Source: Thermoplasmata archaeon
GTDB lineage: Archaea > Thermoplasmatota > DTKX01 > JAHFTX01
DNA length: 64,000 nucleotides
Direction: 5' to 3'
Assembly (NCBI GenBank): GCA_023265395.1
Contig: JAHFTX010000005.1
Coordinates: 1 to 64,000, forward strand
The position numbers and the translations under genes were made by a program. Numbering within the stretch: the stretch's first letter is position 1; the number at the start of each line of letters is the position of its first letter. Shown here in pieces: positions 45,903 through 55,829 of the stretch. The notes under the pieces were generated by a model. The model worked only from the letters and a program-made list of their open reading frames with translations, was not told the origin of the DNA and searched no databases.

Positions 45903-46970
45903 TCAGCCGAGGCGGACATCGGTCCGCTCATCTGGACGGACCAAGTCGCCGCGCAGCGGGCGGTCCCCATCTGCTGGCGGACGGTCGGGACCGTCGCAGC
46001 CGGAGGAGGCCATTGCGCGCAGGTGGTGCATCTGCCGCTGGTGTGCACCCGCTGCCGCATGGACGCGGTCGAGCTCGAAGGTGACCTGAACGGCCTGCGC
46101 GTGCAAGGCACCCATCGCGCGACCAAGCGAATCGAGACGACCTTGAAGCGCATTGGCTTCCTGGCGCAGCTGATGGAGGGCATCGCTCAGACGGCGCTGC
46201 TCCTGCTCGTTGGTGCGAATCGCATCGGCAAGACGAGTGAGCTCACTCTGTTCGTGGGCTGCACGGCTGCGCAGACGCGCGTGCTCGGCGTGGGCATCGA
46301 GGAGCTGGGAGCGCAGGCGTGCGGCCTCGTCGGAGGAGAGGCCACCGGCTGCCAAGGTCCGCTCGAGGGCGGCGATCTGGTGGTTGACCGACTGGAGGGC
46401 CACGCTGGTGCGGTCGGAGGAGGCCCGGAGCCGTTGCAGCTGATTGTGCAGCTGGACCCCTTCACGGGTGGTTCCCACCAGCGATTCGTGGGTCTGTGCC
46501 AACTCAAGCCAGGTGCCGGCGAGCTCATCGCTCAAGGCGCGGTAGCTCTCTCGCTGCTCGGCGACCGACTGGTGCAGCCGGGCCAGGTGGTGGCGTAGGA
46601 CCGCCGAGCGATCCTCCAGTGCCTGCAACGAGCGTGCATCGCTCGATAGGGCGTGGGCGATGCGTTCGCATCGATCGGGGGTCTCGGCCGGATCGGGGCG
46701 GTCGCAGCGCACCTGGGAGGTCCGGTCCATCGGACGACCCTCTGGCCGCGCCGTTGGGTCGCAGCGCGCCAATCGTGCGTCAGGACGCCCATCAGGTCGG
46801 GAATCCCCGATGGCCGGACGGTCCGTATCACCGACGCTGCCCTCGCGCGTCGGCTCGGTCGTTCGCTGGTCATTCTCATCGGCAGTGTTCGCACTGACGC
46901 CGGCCAGCACTCCGCTGGACAGCAGGGCGAGCACGGCAATCGTCGCGAGGGTCGGTTGCAATCGCATCAT
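45903..46970 (-). CDS. Exported coiled-coil protein with Asp/Arg/Pro-rich termini
   Basis: Signal peptide MMRLQPTLATIAVLALLSSGVLAGVSA; long heptad-like region; AAGGAGGCG SD ahead of the start; TATA-like gtttatcc upstream. Confidence 0.7.
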   Translation of the reverse strand: MMRLQPTLATIAVLALLSSGVLAGVSANTADENDQRTTEPTREGSVGDTDRPAIGDSRPDGRPDARLARCDPTARPEGRPMDRTSQVRCDRPDPAETPDRCERIAHALSSDARSLQALEDRSAVLRHHLARLHQSVAEQRESYRALSDELAGTWLELAQTHESLVGTTREGVQLHNQLQRLRASSDRTSVALQSVNHQIAALERTLAAGGLSSDEAARLRSQLLDAHAEHARLRSRAAHEQSELTRLADAIRTNEQEQRRLSDALHQLRQEANALQGRLDSLGRAMGALHAQAVQVTFELDRVHAAAGAHQRQMHHLRAMASSGCDGPDRPPADGDRPLRGDLVRPDERTDVRLG

Positions 46971-47198
46971 CTGGTTCGCCTCCTTGGGCTATCCCTGTCG
47001 TGCGCACTTGGAGGATAAACCACGATGGGGTCGAACGCTGAAAGGTAGGACAGATGCTGAATGAATGACCCCGGTGGCCGGATGGATCAGATGCAGCGGC
47101 AAGGAACGCATGACCTGGATCGGGGGGGGGCAGGTGAATCGCCAAGAGTGGATGTGCCGGCGCTGTTGATGGTTGAAATACGCCAGATTGCTGGCCTA

Positions 47199-47224
47199 TA
47201 TCGTCTAAATGTGCCAAGACGATA
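47199..47224. repeat. 8-bp perfect inverted repeat TATCGTCT-N10-AGACGATA in AT-richer intergenic DNA
   Basis: Read directly. Confidence 0.5.
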
Positions 47225-47530
47225 CCATTAATAGCGTAGATAGCAACGAAATCCGTGAGAATATCGTCGCTTTCCAAACATCCAGATCGCGGCCAGGCGT
47301 TTCCTGCCCATTGGTCCCAATGGAGGTCACTCACGATTGATCCAGCGAGCCGTGGAGCCTGGGGGCGGATCGCTCTCTTGGTGTGGCCAGCCAAGGCATT
47401 GTGAACGCGGCGGACCTGCGAACATCGAGGCAAGCATGCACGGGCTCCAAGGCCCTGTGGTGGCCATCTGGCCGGACCCACCCTCTTTATTAATGGTGGG
47501 ACCCTGCGGGGTGGGGGTCGGTACGGCCCC

Positions 47531-47573
47531 TGGCTGGTTCCAGCCATAAAGGCCGCCCTACGGGATGGGGCGG
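47531..47573 (+). promoter_or_regulatory. Two hairpins in putative 5' leader (TGGCTGG-TT-CCAGCCA; CCGCCC-N9-GGGCGG)
   Basis: Located between TATA-like ctttattaat (~47484) and ATG 47588. Confidence 0.4.
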
Positions 47574-47587
47574 TCGAGGGGTCCGAC

Positions 47588-50500
47588 ATGCTTGGGGGGC
47601 ACCCGCGGCGGAGCCGCACCCTGGCGATTCTGCCACTGGTGGCGACGCTCCTGTTGCTGGGCGGGACCCCGCTGGTCGCGTGGGCAGCCAGCGCCACATC
47701 CTCAGTGGCGGAGGGCAGCGCGGCGCAGGGTCGCGCCGGGTTCATCCTTGGCCCCTGCCGCTACAGCGGCATCGGCGACTGGCTGATCGACTGCCGCGTC
47801 ATCTACAGCGCGAGCACCCTCGAGGTCAATGGGGACATCACCCTGATTCCGGGCGGCGAGCTGGTCCTGACCAACGGCACGTCCCTCATCCAGCAGGACC
47901 CCGCCAACAACCGTCGGCTGTTGATGCAGAGTGGTTCTCGCGTGGAGGTCGCCACCGGTGCGACGCTGCAGGTCGGCGACTTCCTGACCGAGCCCAATCA
48001 TTTGATCATCGTCAGCGAGGGGGGACGGATTCGTTCTGGCGGACAGGTGGAACTCCTGACAGGCGACCTGACGATGACCAACAGCACATGGGAGAACTAC
48101 GCTGCGACCGGGGGTGCGGGGCTTCCCGGGGAGGTGGCCACGTTCCTGGTGAACGAATCGACGGCGGCATTCCATGGTGTGACGCTCCGCTCCTATGGCG
48201 GCAAGGGCGGGCGCGACAGTCCCGAGACCTTCGGCGCCCCTGGAGGCAGCTCGACCGTCGCCGTCAATGCCGGAGCAATCGGGGCATCGGTGCTTGACTT
48301 CCGCGGTGGCGACGGCGGCGACGGCCCCAACGGCGGCGCCGCCAAGTCCGCCTTCGGCGGCGGCACGGGCGGGCAGGCCAACGCCAGCCTCTCGACAGGC
48401 AGCCTCAGCGGTGGGAGCCTCACCGTCGTCGGCGGCCGTGGCGGCCGTGGCGGCGCCGGGGGACCTGGAGGGACCAGCAATGGAGGCAGCGGCGGACCCG
48501 GCGGCGACGGTGGTGCAGCGCTGCTCAACATGGGCGATGCCCAAGGCGAGGCGGCGATCGACGAAGGGGAACGCCTGGCTATTGGCGGCGGCGATGCCGG
48601 TGACGGGGGTGCTGGAGGGAGCTCCGACGCCGCCAACGGCGGCAACGGCGGCAACGGCGGTCGTGGCGGTCGCTCGTTCATCGAGGTGCGGTGCAGCAAT
48701 TTCGCCCTCGGTCAAGGAGGCGACGTGCGCGCCTCCGCCGGTGACGGTGGCAAGGGTGGCCAATGGGGTGCGCTCAACCCCGGCGCCCCCTCGGGCAAGG
48801 ACGGTTCCCCCGGCGCTGGCGGCACCGGCGGCGATGTCGAGGTGTGGCTCGCGTGCAGTGCCGAGGTCGACGTCGATCAGGGAAACGTCACGGCCTACGC
48901 GGGCCAGGGCGGCAAGGGCGGCGTCGGCGAGAGCGTCGGCGGCGATGGAGGCAATGGTGGGAGCGCGACGCTTCAGGTCAACGCGAGCTCCTCGATCGCG
49001 TTCCGCGGGAGTGCGACTCTGCACTGCAGTCTGGGTGCACGCGGCGGCGATGGTGGCAACGGCGCCCCCGTCAACGGCGCAGGCAAGAGCGGCAACGGCG
49101 GGGTCGGAGGAGTGAGCAACATCTTCCTTCACACCTGGGACCGCTCCCCCACCGACACCATCGTCGGGGACTACTGCAACCTGGTCTCCGAGCCGCCCTT
49201 GGGCGGGGTGAGCGAGACCTTCCCCAACGCCCCTTTCACCCGTGGCAGCTCCGGTGCCCCAGGCTCGAGCCGTCTGGTCTTCGACACCCAGCAGACCACC
49301 CTCTCCCACTCCATCACCGGGACCCTGCTGGAGGGGTTCGACGGCACCGACCACGGGACGCTACGGGAGGTCGAGGTCCACAACGCTGACCGCGCCGCGG
49401 TCATCGACCCGATTCCCGGCGGCCCGCCGGTGCAGGCGCAGGTGGAGGTCTACTACACCCTGTGCGTGCGTGCCCGACCTGGGGACGTCGGGCCCCCGCC
49501 GGCATCGGCGACGGTCAAGGTCTTCGTCGGGGCCGACGACCCCGCTCCCTTGAGCCGACCCATCGGCGGGCCGTCGTTCCAGACCTGCTTTGCCGATGTG
49601 CTGGCCCAGGTCATCACGGTCACCACCAGCGACATCCGTGAGATCACCGTCACCGCTGAGTACCCCGATGGTGCATTGGCCAAGTCGCAGAAGCTGGTGG
49701 TCACCCGCAGCCTGACCTGCGGACCTCCGGTGACCAAGGACAACTGCATCCAGCTGGTCGCGACGGGCAACCGCGCCGCTCCTTCGGTCACCATCGACAA
49801 CCCGATCGCCACCGAGGTGATCAAGTCCGAGAACCTCGCCGGCGGCATCTACTACACCTCGGGCGAGGCCCGCGCTGATGAGGACCGTGAGGGGGACATC
49901 GGCGAGGTAGTCATCCGCATCCGCAGCGACCCCGAGACCGGCAGCGGGGAGATCAAGGCGGAGTTCCGTTGGGTCAAGGAGGGTGGCGCCTGGCGCCTGA
50001 TGGGCTCGGTGTTGCCTGGCCAAAGCCCCGCGTCGATCGGGCCGCAGCGGATCCGTTGGGAGGTCCCCTGGAACATCGGGGCCTTCGACAACCAGACCAA
50101 GGCCTACCTCTACCCCACGGGGATCTACCTGCTCTCGGCGCGCACCTTCGACGGCACGTTCTGGTCCGACGACCTCGGCCGCGGCGGGGTGCTCTTCTCC
50201 GACATCACCGTGACCATCCAGCAGCCGCCCATCCCCGTCGAGCCGCCGCTCCTCGACCCGACCTACAAGTTCGACCCCTCCTGCACGATCCTCGTGCGTA
50301 CCGACGGTTGCACCGTCATCTTCGAGGCCCCGCCCATCGTCAGCGTACCCGCGGGCATCAGCGTGCTCCGCATGGAGTGGGATTTCAACAACGACGGCAA
50401 AGCCGATCGCAGCTACATCCCTGGTACGGCCAGCGGCCAGGTGCCGGACACCCCTGCCAACGTCGAGGTGGTCTTCCAGGAGCCAGGACTCAAGCAGGCG

Positions 50501-52609
50501 CGGTACACCGTCTATCCTGACCTGGGGCGCGCCATCATCAAGAACATCCGCATCACTGTCGCCAAGGAGCCCCTGCCGCCGGTACAGCAGGACCTGTTCC
50601 CGATCTATGCCGGCGTGGCGGTCATCATCGGCGCCTTCGGTGCCGTGGTGATGCTCAACAACCTGCAGTACCGCCGCAGGGTCCTCGACCGAATCGAGGA
50701 GCTGCGGACGGTCAGCCGTGTCGAGATCGAAGGGATCTTCTGCCCCCGCTGCAACTTCGAGCTACCTGCAGCGGGGGCCGCCTGCATCCGTTGTGCCGCT
50801 ACCGATGCGGTCGGCGATGTACGAGCGGTCATCAGCAAGATCCGCACCCGCGGTGTCAACCTCGTCGACGCCGAGGGGGTCCTCAACGATGCCGTGGACT
50901 TGCTCGAGCAGGGCTCCTTCATCGAGGCCATCGCCAAGGCAGAGGACGCCCGGAAGAATACCCAGGTCATCTCCCAGGACTTCGTCAACGTCGAAGCGCT
51001 CGTCAAGGTCCACGAGAAACGACTCCAAGACCTCAAGGACGAGTTCGGGCGGCGTGTCGAGCTGCCCGAGTCGCCTGCCGACCGTGAGCTCTACCAGGCC
51101 AAGCTGGCCCTGGGCCGGGGCGATTTCCCGACGGTCTTCTCGCACCTGACGAACGTCGAAGGGACCTACGAGCTGTCTCGCGACCAGTGGCGGCTGTTCA
51201 TGGTCGATGACAAGATCCTGACCGTCGACCGGATGATCGCCAACGTCCGCTCCCGTGGAATCAAGGTCGGAGAGGCGGAGGACCTCGTTGCCAAGGCCCG
51301 CGCCGCCTACACCAGCGGGGAGAAGGCCCAGTCCCTGCAGACCATCGAGGAGGCCGAGCGGGCGATCCGCGAGATCAACAAGACCTTCATCAACGCCTCG
51401 GAGAAGCTCCAGAACGCCGAGGGGAGGTACGCCGATGGCATCGCCAAGGGCACCATCGAGGGGATGCAAACGGAGGGGCAGGCCGCAGCGGAGCGCGCTG
51501 GTGGGCTGCTCGAGCAGCTGCGCCAGGCCTTCCGGGACGGCCTCTATCCCAACGTCCTGGAGATCTATCGCGAACTCGACAAGGTCCTGCCCAAGACCAA
51601 GCGCAAGGCCAAGGACCTCGACTGGCCCGACCAGGCCGAGCGGCTGACCGAGCAGGTGGCCGCCTACGCCGCCAAGGAGCAGGCGGAGGCGCAGGCCAAG
51701 CCGACCTTCTCCTTTGCGTCGAGCAGCGAGACCCCCGAACCGCCGACGGTACTGGAGGCGCGCGCGCAGATCGCTCGAGCCCTCGAGCTCGTCGCCCAGG
51801 CCCAGGCGGCAGGGTTGGACGTCACCGACCCTGTGACGATGGTCTCGACCGCGCAAGACCGTGCCCAAGTGGGTCAGACCTCCGAGGCCAAGGACCTGGC
51901 CACCAACGCGGCCTTCCTGATCGGGGAACTCCTGCGGGCCCTGGGAATCTCCATCGACGAGGCTCGGGTCGCCGCGGCGATGGCCACCGCCGGGGGCTCG
52001 ATGGGTGCGGCGGAGTACGCTACCGAACACCCGCAGGCTGCGACGGCTCCGGGGCCATCACACGGCGCTGGGGGCGACAGCCTCGAAGCTGCCCTTGCGG
52101 CCGCACAGGCAGCCTCCCTGGCGGAGGGCCAGACCCCTACCCCAACGGCCGCTTCCGCCGCTGCAGCGACGACCGCGCAGGCGATGCAGGCCGAGAGCAA
52201 GTCCTCCTGCCCTGGCTGCAGCAAGCCCATCAAGGCACGCTGGAAGACCTGCCCCTACTGCGGCATCGACCTCGCCAGCCCAGGGCCTGCACCCGCCGGA
52301 CCGGCACCGGCGGAGCAGGTGCAGACCTACTCTGACCCCAACGAGGTGGTGACGACGCAGGAGTACGCTTCCGGTCAAGCGGACTCGGCCCCCGGGTATG
52401 GGCCAGAGAGAGCGACCTCGCAGGCCTATGCGCCCGTGTCGACCGAGCAGAGCCTTGAGTATCAGCCGCAAGTCCAGGAACTGCGGGCCGAGAGCCCCGC
52501 AGTGCACCCCTCCCCTGCCCCCGAGGAGGCCGCGAGCACGTGCAGTTCGTGCGGCAAGAACCGCAAGTCCCGGTGGAAGAGCTGCCCCTACTGCGGCCAG
52601 GTGTTCTAG
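47588..52609 (+). CDS. Giant (1673 aa) membrane protein: Gly-rich beta-helix-like ectodomain + TM + ~650-aa cytosolic helical region with three zinc ribbons
   Basis: Signal TLAILPLVATLLLLGGTPLVAWA; GGDGGDGPNGG/GGRGGRGGAGGPGG region; TM YAGVAVIIGAFGAVVML; IFCPRCNFELPAAGAACIRCAA, SCPGCSKPIKARWKTCPYCGIDL, TCSSCGKNRKSRWKSCPYCGQVF. Confidence 0.85.
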   Translation: MLGGHPRRSRTLAILPLVATLLLLGGTPLVAWAASATSSVAEGSAAQGRAGFILGPCRYSGIGDWLIDCRVIYSASTLEVNGDITLIPGGELVLTNGTSLIQQDPANNRRLLMQSGSRVEVATGATLQVGDFLTEPNHLIIVSEGGRIRSGGQVELLTGDLTMTNSTWENYAATGGAGLPGEVATFLVNESTAAFHGVTLRSYGGKGGRDSPETFGAPGGSSTVAVNAGAIGASVLDFRGGDGGDGPNGGAAKSAFGGGTGGQANASLSTGSLSGGSLTVVGGRGGRGGAGGPGGTSNGGSGGPGGDGGAALLNMGDAQGEAAIDEGERLAIGGGDAGDGGAGGSSDAANGGNGGNGGRGGRSFIEVRCSNFALGQGGDVRASAGDGGKGGQWGALNPGAPSGKDGSPGAGGTGGDVEVWLACSAEVDVDQGNVTAYAGQGGKGGVGESVGGDGGNGGSATLQVNASSSIAFRGSATLHCSLGARGGDGGNGAPVNGAGKSGNGGVGGVSNIFLHTWDRSPTDTIVGDYCNLVSEPPLGGVSETFPNAPFTRGSSGAPGSSRLVFDTQQTTLSHSITGTLLEGFDGTDHGTLREVEVHNADRAAVIDPIPGGPPVQAQVEVYYTLCVRARPGDVGPPPASATVKVFVGADDPAPLSRPIGGPSFQTCFADVLAQVITVTTSDIREITVTAEYPDGALAKSQKLVVTRSLTCGPPVTKDNCIQLVATGNRAAPSVTIDNPIATEVIKSENLAGGIYYTSGEARADEDREGDIGEVVIRIRSDPETGSGEIKAEFRWVKEGGAWRLMGSVLPGQSPASIGPQRIRWEVPWNIGAFDNQTKAYLYPTGIYLLSARTFDGTFWSDDLGRGGVLFSDITVTIQQPPIPVEPPLLDPTYKFDPSCTILVRTDGCTVIFEAPPIVSVPAGISVLRMEWDFNNDGKADRSYIPGTASGQVPDTPANVEVVFQEPGLKQARYTVYPDLGRAIIKNIRITVAKEPLPPVQQDLFPIYAGVAVIIGAFGAVVMLNNLQYRRRVLDRIEELRTVSRVEIEGIFCPRCNFELPAAGAACIRCAATDAVGDVRAVISKIRTRGVNLVDAEGVLNDAVDLLEQGSFIEAIAKAEDARKNTQVISQDFVNVEALVKVHEKRLQDLKDEFGRRVELPESPADRELYQAKLALGRGDFPTVFSHLTNVEGTYELSRDQWRLFMVDDKILTVDRMIANVRSRGIKVGEAEDLVAKARAAYTSGEKAQSLQTIEEAERAIREINKTFINASEKLQNAEGRYADGIAKGTIEGMQTEGQAAAERAGGLLEQLRQAFRDGLYPNVLEIYRELDKVLPKTKRKAKDLDWPDQAERLTEQVAAYAAKEQAEAQAKPTFSFASSSETPEPPTVLEARAQIARALELVAQAQAAGLDVTDPVTMVSTAQDRAQVGQTSEAKDLATNAAFLIGELLRALGISIDEARVAAAMATAGGSMGAAEYATEHPQAATAPGPSHGAGGDSLEAALAAAQAASLAEGQTPTPTAASAAAATTAQAMQAESKSSCPGCSKPIKARWKTCPYCGIDLASPGPAPAGPAPAEQVQTYSDPNEVVTTQEYASGQADSAPGYGPERATSQAYAPVSTEQSLEYQPQVQELRAESPAVHPSPAPEEAASTCSSCGKNRKSRWKSCPYCGQVF

Positions 52610-52742
52610 GGCGCCGGAGGGGCGTTCGAGGACCCCCCACAACCTTTAACCTCCGACGACCGGCACTCGGGTGCACCTGTGCGGGCGAGGAGTGGGTGGC
52701 TGGGCCTCCCCTCACCGACCTGTCCACGGGGTGGTGGTCAAC

Positions 52743-55688
52743 ATGGCCCGCGGTGCCCAAGGTCTGCTGTCGTTGCTGTCTGTCCTGCTGCTGCTGAGTG
52801 CCCCGGTGATGGCGCTGGCGCAACCGAGCGCCCCGGCAAGCGATTCCCCGTTCACTCCTGATGGATCCAGCGCTGGTGAGCACCTGACGCAGCCGTATGC
52901 CCTGGAGCCGCGACCGGTCACCCCGTCGAGCTCCCGCGCCGCGCCTGACTACCCCGACGGCTTCGTCGAATTCGAGATGGGCGGCGTCTCCGAGTACCAC
53001 ATGATCATCCCGCGCGACACCGACCTCGAACGTGCTGAAGTGACCCTGCGTGCCTCGGCGGTGCAGGCACCCGTGCCGCTGACCTACTATTACAACTACA
53101 GCATCGTTGGCAGCTCCAACGCCTGGTCGGGCCAAGGCAGCTCCTCGGCGACCGGTCCGCCCGAGAACTACGAGAGCAGCCCCTTCATCCCTGGCGACTT
53201 CACCCAGATCGCCACCGACGATGGCGTCGCCAAGAGCACCCAGATCACGGGAAGCCAGAATCCGTATCACCACTTCGCCGTCTCGCTGCAGAAGTTCCCC
53301 ATCACCCAGCTGACGATCAGCTGGAAGGGACGCGCCTCGACGGTCGAGAGCCCCAGTTCAGCCACCGCCACCATCTACGTCTACAACGGCGTCACGGAGG
53401 AGTGGGAGTCCATCGGGAGTAATTCGGCCTCCACCTACACCCGCATCGACTTCACCACGTCGGAGGACGCCGACGACTACCTCGCGCCGGACGGATACAT
53501 GCACATCCTGGCGCTGGGGGAACGCTCCCAACAGCAGTGGGGCTCGATCTGGGCGACCATCTACACCGATTGGCTGGAGGTCAAGGCGGTGACCAGCTGG
53601 TGGTATACGTTCAACCCCTCCCTCGACATCGGCGGCAACGGCGGCACCCCCGACTGGCTCTACTTCGGCGTGTTCCGCACCGAGCAGACCCTCGACGAGC
53701 CCGACTTCAAGAACCGCATCCAGGAGGCGATCGATGTCGCCACCGCTGCGGCCAGTCCCGACCAGTACAACATCGATGTGGTGTTCAAGTTCAGCAGCCT
53801 CACCAAGGGGAAGATCGAGCTGGTCAACTGGGTGCTCAAGAAGGAGTCACCCCCCTACATATTCCTCCCCGATGAGACCTTCACCATCCTCGAGGACATC
53901 GACACCCCCAAGCTGATCGACTTGTGGGACTTCACCTCCGATGACGGCGAAGTCGCCGCGATGATCTACTCTGTCGCCAAACAGGAGGACAGCTCCAGAC
54001 TGAGCGTCCGCATCAACGCCGATGGCCACCACCTCGACGTCGAGACCCCCACCAACGACTGGTCCGGCAGCGCCTGGTTCCAGATCCAAGGCAGTGATGA
54101 CACCCTCAAGACCTCCACGAGCAACAAGTTCCACATCGGCGTCACACCCGTCAACGACCGGCCGAAGCTGATCAACCCCGGGCTGCTGGTCGCCGACGAG
54201 GGGGTGCCCTTCACCTACGTGCTCCGTGCCACCGACCCCGACGGTGATGACCTGATCATCAGCACCAACACGGACCTGTTCAGCCTCCAGCCCGTCCCCG
54301 GCACCCCCAACTCGGCGTTGATCGCCTTCACCCCCACCAACGAGCAGGTCGGGGAACACCCGCTGAGCATCGTCATCACCGACCCATCGGGATGGGCGGA
54401 CAACCGCATCGTCGTCCTCAACGTCAGGGACCTCAACATCGACCCGACGCTCGATACCATCGACGACATCGTCGCCACAGAGGACAAGCCCTTCGAGCTC
54501 CAGCTGATGGCCGAGGACGAGGACCTGCCCAACGGTGACGTGTTGCGATTCGCCGATGACAGTCCCTTCTTCGACGTCAGCCGCGACGGTAAGATCTACT
54601 TCATCCCCACCAACGAGATGGTCGGCACCTCGCAAGTGACCTTCTCGGTCGCCGACGCCCGTGGGGGCTATGCCGAGCAGACCGTCTCTGTGACCGTGAT
54701 CAACGTCAACGACCCACCGGTCATCCCCGACATCCCCGCCCAGATCGCCCTTGAGGACGAACCCTTCGAGCTGCGGGTCGACGCCTTCGACCCTGACTTT
54801 GGGGACCAGCTGCAGTTCAGCGATGACTCGGAGATGTTCGACATCAACACGCGCACCGGGAAGATCACCTTCAACCCGACGCAGGAGAACGTCGGGACCC
54901 ACAAGATCGCGATCACCGTCAAGGACAAGCACCAGTCCCCCGACCGGGCGACCTTCACCCTCGAAGTCATCAACGTCAACGACCCACCGGCCAACGCCAC
55001 CATCACCATCAACCCCCCCGATGGCAAGATCGTCCAGGGTGACAAGATCATCCTCGAGGGGACGGCCACCGATTCCGACAAGGACGAATTGGAGTACTCC
55101 TGGGAGGACAGCAACGGCATCAACCTCGGGACGGGCCGCTCCTTCGTCTCCTCAGACCTGCCTCCGGGGAGCCATGACCTGATCTTGGTGGTCAAGGACG
55201 AAGCGGGGCTGACCACCACAGCGACGGTGACGATCAAGGTCGAGTCGGCCAACACCGGTCCTGCAGGGACCACCACCGTCGGCGGCGTCCCCTACTTCGT
55301 GCTGCTGGCCATCGTCGCCACCGCCGTCGTCGCTGGCGGGCTGGTGGTGTGGCACCGCACCAAGCCTCTGGCCGAGGAGCTGGCCGAGGCCGACACCATC
55401 GAGATGCCGCTGCCGCCACCCGGGAGCGTGCCTGGGCCTGCCGTCGGCCTGCCGCCGCCAGTCGCGGGCAGCGGATACCTTGGCGCGGCCGAGGACTCCT
55501 ATGCGCTCCCGCCCCCGGGCGGAGCACCGCAGATGCTCCCAGCGAGCACCGATGTCAGCTTCGACGCCAACGGCACTGCTGTTGGCGCTGGACCGCCTTG
55601 CCCCCACTGCGGCGCTGCCGGCATGATGCCCCTAGGATCGAGCAACGCATGGGTCTGCCCCGCCTGCGGCAACACCCAGTCGATGTAG
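52743..55688 (+). CDS. Surface protein: cadherin-like/Ig-like repeats + TM + cytosolic zinc ribbon
   Basis: Signal LLSLLSVLLLLSAPVMALAQ; repeats ending VTVINVNDPPVIPDIP and LEVINVNDPPANATI; TM YFVLLAIVATAVVAGGLVVW; C-term PPCPHCGAAGMMPLGSSNAWVCPACGNTQSM. Confidence 0.85.
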   Translation: MARGAQGLLSLLSVLLLLSAPVMALAQPSAPASDSPFTPDGSSAGEHLTQPYALEPRPVTPSSSRAAPDYPDGFVEFEMGGVSEYHMIIPRDTDLERAEVTLRASAVQAPVPLTYYYNYSIVGSSNAWSGQGSSSATGPPENYESSPFIPGDFTQIATDDGVAKSTQITGSQNPYHHFAVSLQKFPITQLTISWKGRASTVESPSSATATIYVYNGVTEEWESIGSNSASTYTRIDFTTSEDADDYLAPDGYMHILALGERSQQQWGSIWATIYTDWLEVKAVTSWWYTFNPSLDIGGNGGTPDWLYFGVFRTEQTLDEPDFKNRIQEAIDVATAAASPDQYNIDVVFKFSSLTKGKIELVNWVLKKESPPYIFLPDETFTILEDIDTPKLIDLWDFTSDDGEVAAMIYSVAKQEDSSRLSVRINADGHHLDVETPTNDWSGSAWFQIQGSDDTLKTSTSNKFHIGVTPVNDRPKLINPGLLVADEGVPFTYVLRATDPDGDDLIISTNTDLFSLQPVPGTPNSALIAFTPTNEQVGEHPLSIVITDPSGWADNRIVVLNVRDLNIDPTLDTIDDIVATEDKPFELQLMAEDEDLPNGDVLRFADDSPFFDVSRDGKIYFIPTNEMVGTSQVTFSVADARGGYAEQTVSVTVINVNDPPVIPDIPAQIALEDEPFELRVDAFDPDFGDQLQFSDDSEMFDINTRTGKITFNPTQENVGTHKIAITVKDKHQSPDRATFTLEVINVNDPPANATITINPPDGKIVQGDKIILEGTATDSDKDELEYSWEDSNGINLGTGRSFVSSDLPPGSHDLILVVKDEAGLTTTATVTIKVESANTGPAGTTTVGGVPYFVLLAIVATAVVAGGLVVWHRTKPLAEELAEADTIEMPLPPPGSVPGPAVGLPPPVAGSGYLGAAEDSYALPPPGGAPQMLPASTDVSFDANGTAVGAGPPCPHCGAAGMMPLGSSNAWVCPACGNTQSM

Positions 55689-55829
55689 GGCTGATCGGCC
55701 AGACGGACCCCGCCCCGAGCGCCCACGAAGGGTCGCTCGGGGCTCCGTGCCTAAGGAAGCGCCCGAGCTGCTCACCTGCGGGAGCATGACGATCAGTGCT
55801 GGCCACACCTGACCAGCGGAGGGAGCGGC

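Noticed and set aside
45084-46598. 504-aa plus-strand ORF
   Set aside because: Antisense to L13/L18e and the exported coiled-coil gene, which has a signal peptide and SD.
47117-47135. G9 homopolymer as a phase-variation switch
   Set aside because: Intergenic and not clearly in a promoter spacer; a single sequence cannot show length variation.
46876-47745. 289-aa minus-strand ORF across the intergenic region
   Set aside because: No domain, overlaps starts of both flanking genes, biased composition.
48190-49120. Gly-rich block resembling mycobacterial PE_PGRS
   Set aside because: Similarity is compositional only; no PE domain, different architecture, so no homology claimed.
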